Assembly: GCA_964644025.1 (NCBI GenBank)
Contig: CAZXVW010000220.1
Span: forward strand, 1-6,447
DNA length: 6,447 nucleotides
DNA from: CAZXVW01 sp964644025
GTDB taxonomy: Bacteria; Acidobacteriota; Terriglobia; Bryobacterales; Bryobacteraceae
Reading direction: 5' to 3'
A model generated the notes under the pieces. It saw nothing but the letters and a program-made list of their open reading frames with translations. It was not told where the DNA came from and did no database searches. The position numbers and the translations under genes are program-made. This document shows, one piece after another, positions 5,501 through 6,447 of this stretch (the first letter of the stretch is position 1; each line of letters opens with the position of its first letter).

Positions 5501-6447
5501 CATCGACATCGCTGACCTGGATATCGTCCACATGCGCAACGTCCCGCCCACGCCGGCCAACTATGCCCAGCGCAGCGGGCGCGCAGGCCGCCAGGGACAG
5601 GCAGGCCTGATCCTGACCTACTGTGGGGCCTTCAATACCCACGACCAGTACTTCTTCCGCCACCGTGAGGATATGGTCGCCGGCAGCGTGCGTCCGCCGC
5701 AACTGGACCTGGCGAACGAAGCTCTACTGCGGGCACACATCCATGCCATGTGGCTGGCCGAAATCGGCTTGCCGCTTGGGTCTTCGGTGGAGGAGTTGAT
5801 CGATACCAACGATGAGGACCGCCTGCCTCTGCGTCCGGACGTTGTAGCACAGATCGATCTCTCGCCGCAGCGTAGAGAACGTCTGGCACAGCGCGTGGAG
5901 GCCATGCTCCAGACCGATCGAAGCATGCTGCGCACCACACCGGAGATCAATGGCCAGTGGATCAGGCATTGTCTGGACGCTGCTGCCTCTCAGTTCGATG
6001 CAGCGTTCGACCGCTGGCGGGAGCTCTACCGCGTTGCCACCAACCAGCTTTCTCAGGCCCAACAGGATCTGATGAGCGCCCGCAAACCGGAGGATCAGCG
6101 GGATGCCCAACGTCGGCAGCAGGAGGCACTCCGTCAACGCAATCTGCTGCTGCAGATCGACACCAGCCGTGAGGAGAGCGACTTCTACCCTTACCGGTAT
6201 CTGGCCAGCGAAGGGTTCCTGCCGGGCTACAATTTTCCGGCCCTGCCGGTGCGCGCCTGGGTGCCCCGTGGGAGTCGAGGGGAGTATATCCCCCGGCCGC
6301 GCTTCCTGGCCATCCGCGAGTTCGCGCCAGGCAACTTCATCTATCATGAGGGCGCCCAGTGGCAGGTGGTGGCCTTCCAGTCGCCGGCTGGTGGCCTGGA
6401 GGAGCGCATGCACACGCGCCGCCTGTGTCGTACCTGCGGTGCATTCG
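2556..6447 (+). CDS. Giant superfamily 2 DExH helicase with zinc-binding cysteine pairs, probably of the DUF1998/DruE-like kind (incomplete at the right edge)
   Basis: The frame stays open for 1297 codons to the window end. An N-terminal region (1-95, MTVFDLHANVLDDY) leads into an ATP-dependent SF2 motor. Walker A is TSGTGSGKS (108-116, K115), motif Ia VYPMNALVNSQ, motif II DELH (231-234) followed by GRQGADVAM, and motif III GTSAT (264-268). Lobe 2 has FTDNRQDAALQAGHFNDF (618-635), motif V CSPTMELGIDI (975-985) and motif VI QRSGRAGR (1005-1012). CRHC (459-462) and CQSC (565-568) probably form one zinc site between the lobes. Further along come a helical stretch (about 1160-1200), a SDFYPYRY...GYNFP block (about 1208-1228) and CRTC (1291-1294), where a DUF1998/MZB domain would begin. 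Such helicases act on nucleic acids in defence (Druantia DruE) or repair (MrfA is a smaller relative). Which one applies cannot be told without the 3' neighbours. It is likely co-transcribed with abiEi-abiEii. Confidence 0.88.
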   Translation, partial: MTVFDLHANVLDDYSAFVRSFIHIADPRISEFVEQALNQQGHLWPDFLLQVSPAYAREDSVDELAAHGVLHPETARIFRDEKGTPYRLYRHQVQAIEKARAGRSYVVTSGTGSGKSLTYFLPIVDFILRQGGLNDQTVALIVYPMNALVNSQVQALEKLRGAYEARTGQLFPVTFARYTGETKAEQRQAIRQHPPHIILTNYVMAELMLVRPEDRRLLDKARGGLRFLIFDELHTYSGRQGADVAMLIRRLKERAASPDLIHIGTSATMVASKQATPRQRRETVAAFAQRLFGYPFAEGDVIEETLVPFTTGGPPTADELRTALLSLSGGRVPALSLEAYRAHPLSRWVEHAFGLEPEVDGSGYRRRVPRTIPAAARELATQTGVDAELCRQVLTRWLILGGQLAGEDEDRALAFKLHQFIAQGRALFATLEPPDRREFSLEGQIFGREGRLFLPLQFCRHCGQEYYHVLKSESGFIPHPVGYGALEDEESGGMQAGYLMLAPPEDDWTEDLLPEEWRDAKGRIKRNYRSRVPRTFWIYPDGKIAAGPYPEAVKVWFQPQPFAICQSCGEFYTRRENEFRKLTSLSSEARSSATTVLATSVLRHAAFTPEVRDKLLTFTDNRQDAALQAGHFNDFVHRAVLRAALVAALKEHGRLEVDQVARETVVRCGLTLRDIARNRGLAEGTEAARRVWDVFTEWVDYLLFEDLKRGWRVVQPNLEELGLLRIEYRGLEALCQDQDQWAFSPAWLQLAPDARLQVLSAVLDYFRRKLAINARVLQAERQRALSRRCEQHLNDFWGMDPDAVRLELATWFALNARAGRWTGFSLGPRSAVVRYLCRKLNLSPDEVAEFLPTLLDRLVAHGLLERATKGGELRFQLDAGSLIWVQGDGQPWRDDFYSHRVENDGYVTAQRRANAFFQRFYQDSAASLAQLEAREHTAQVVAAGERELRERRFRWDPSDTDKEAEVGRRLPYLVCSPTMELGIDIADLDIVHMRNVPPTPANYAQRSGRAGRQGQAGLILTYCGAFNTHDQYFFRHREDMVAGSVRPPQLDLANEALLRAHIHAMWLAEIGLPLGSSVEELIDTNDEDRLPLRPDVVAQIDLSPQRRERLAQRVEAMLQTDRSMLRTTPEINGQWIRHCLDAAASQFDAAFDRWRELYRVATNQLSQAQQDLMSARKPEDQRDAQRRQQEALRQRNLLLQIDTSREESDFYPYRYLASEGFLPGYNFPALPVRAWVPRGSRGEYIPRPRFLAIREFAPGNFIYHEGAQWQVVAFQSPAGGLEERMHTRRLCRTCGAF

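Noticed and set aside
5082..6413. Minus-strand ORFs of 206 and 229 codons opposite the helicase
   Set aside because: They lie opposite helicase motifs V and VI and the GYNFP block, have no recognisable domains, and arise from GC-rich codon bias.
2556..6447. Firm naming of the helicase as druE or drmA
   Set aside because: The motifs fit the broad DUF1998-helicase group, but the C-terminus and partner genes are outside the window, so a system name would be a guess.

Overview
This 6.4 kb, GC-rich bacterial window looks like a piece of a defence or accessory island. Chloroflexota or a similar environmental lineage is possible from the flavour of the proteins. That is only an impression: no ribosomal RNA or housekeeping marker is present to fix the taxonomy.

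Left edge (1 to about 190): the 5' end of an IS200/IS605-type element, read on the minus strand. It carries the first 30 codons of a TnpA HUH transposase and the typical subterminal hairpin. The element has landed in, and removed the 5' part of, a gene for a PD-(D/E)XK-nuclease-type protein. Only the C-terminal part of that gene remains (about 192-776). The insertion sequence appears to donate a perfect Shine-Dalgarno and an in-frame ATG, so a 218-residue remnant could still be made.

Middle (777-1074): a 298-bp intergenic region dense in structure. It holds a 14-codon ORF with a good ribosome site, a perfect 15-bp inverted repeat whose arms are each a 13-bp palindrome and which enclose a GC-rich hairpin, a near-consensus sigma70-type promoter, and a 39-bp inverted repeat between the -10 box and the next start codon. 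A third copy of the half-site lies 157 bp upstream. The 39-bp repeat is the obvious candidate operator for AbiEi autorepression.

Right (1075 to the window end): three genes in one direction, probably one operon. These are abiEi (antitoxin and repressor), abiEii (nucleotidyltransferase toxin, overlapping abiEi by 11 nt) and, 31 bp downstream behind a strong Shine-Dalgarno, a very large superfamily 2 helicase that runs off the window after 1297 codons without a stop. The helicase has intact Walker A, DELH, SAT, motif V and motif VI sequences, a split CxxC/CxxC insert between the two RecA lobes, and another CxxC at the window edge where a DUF1998/MZB-like domain would be expected. Large helicases of this kind occur in defence systems (Druantia DruE; related domains in DISARM and Dpd), but the partners that would name the system lie outside the window.

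The most interesting reading is that the type IV AbiE toxin-antitoxin pair is co-transcribed with, and may regulate or guard, the giant helicase.
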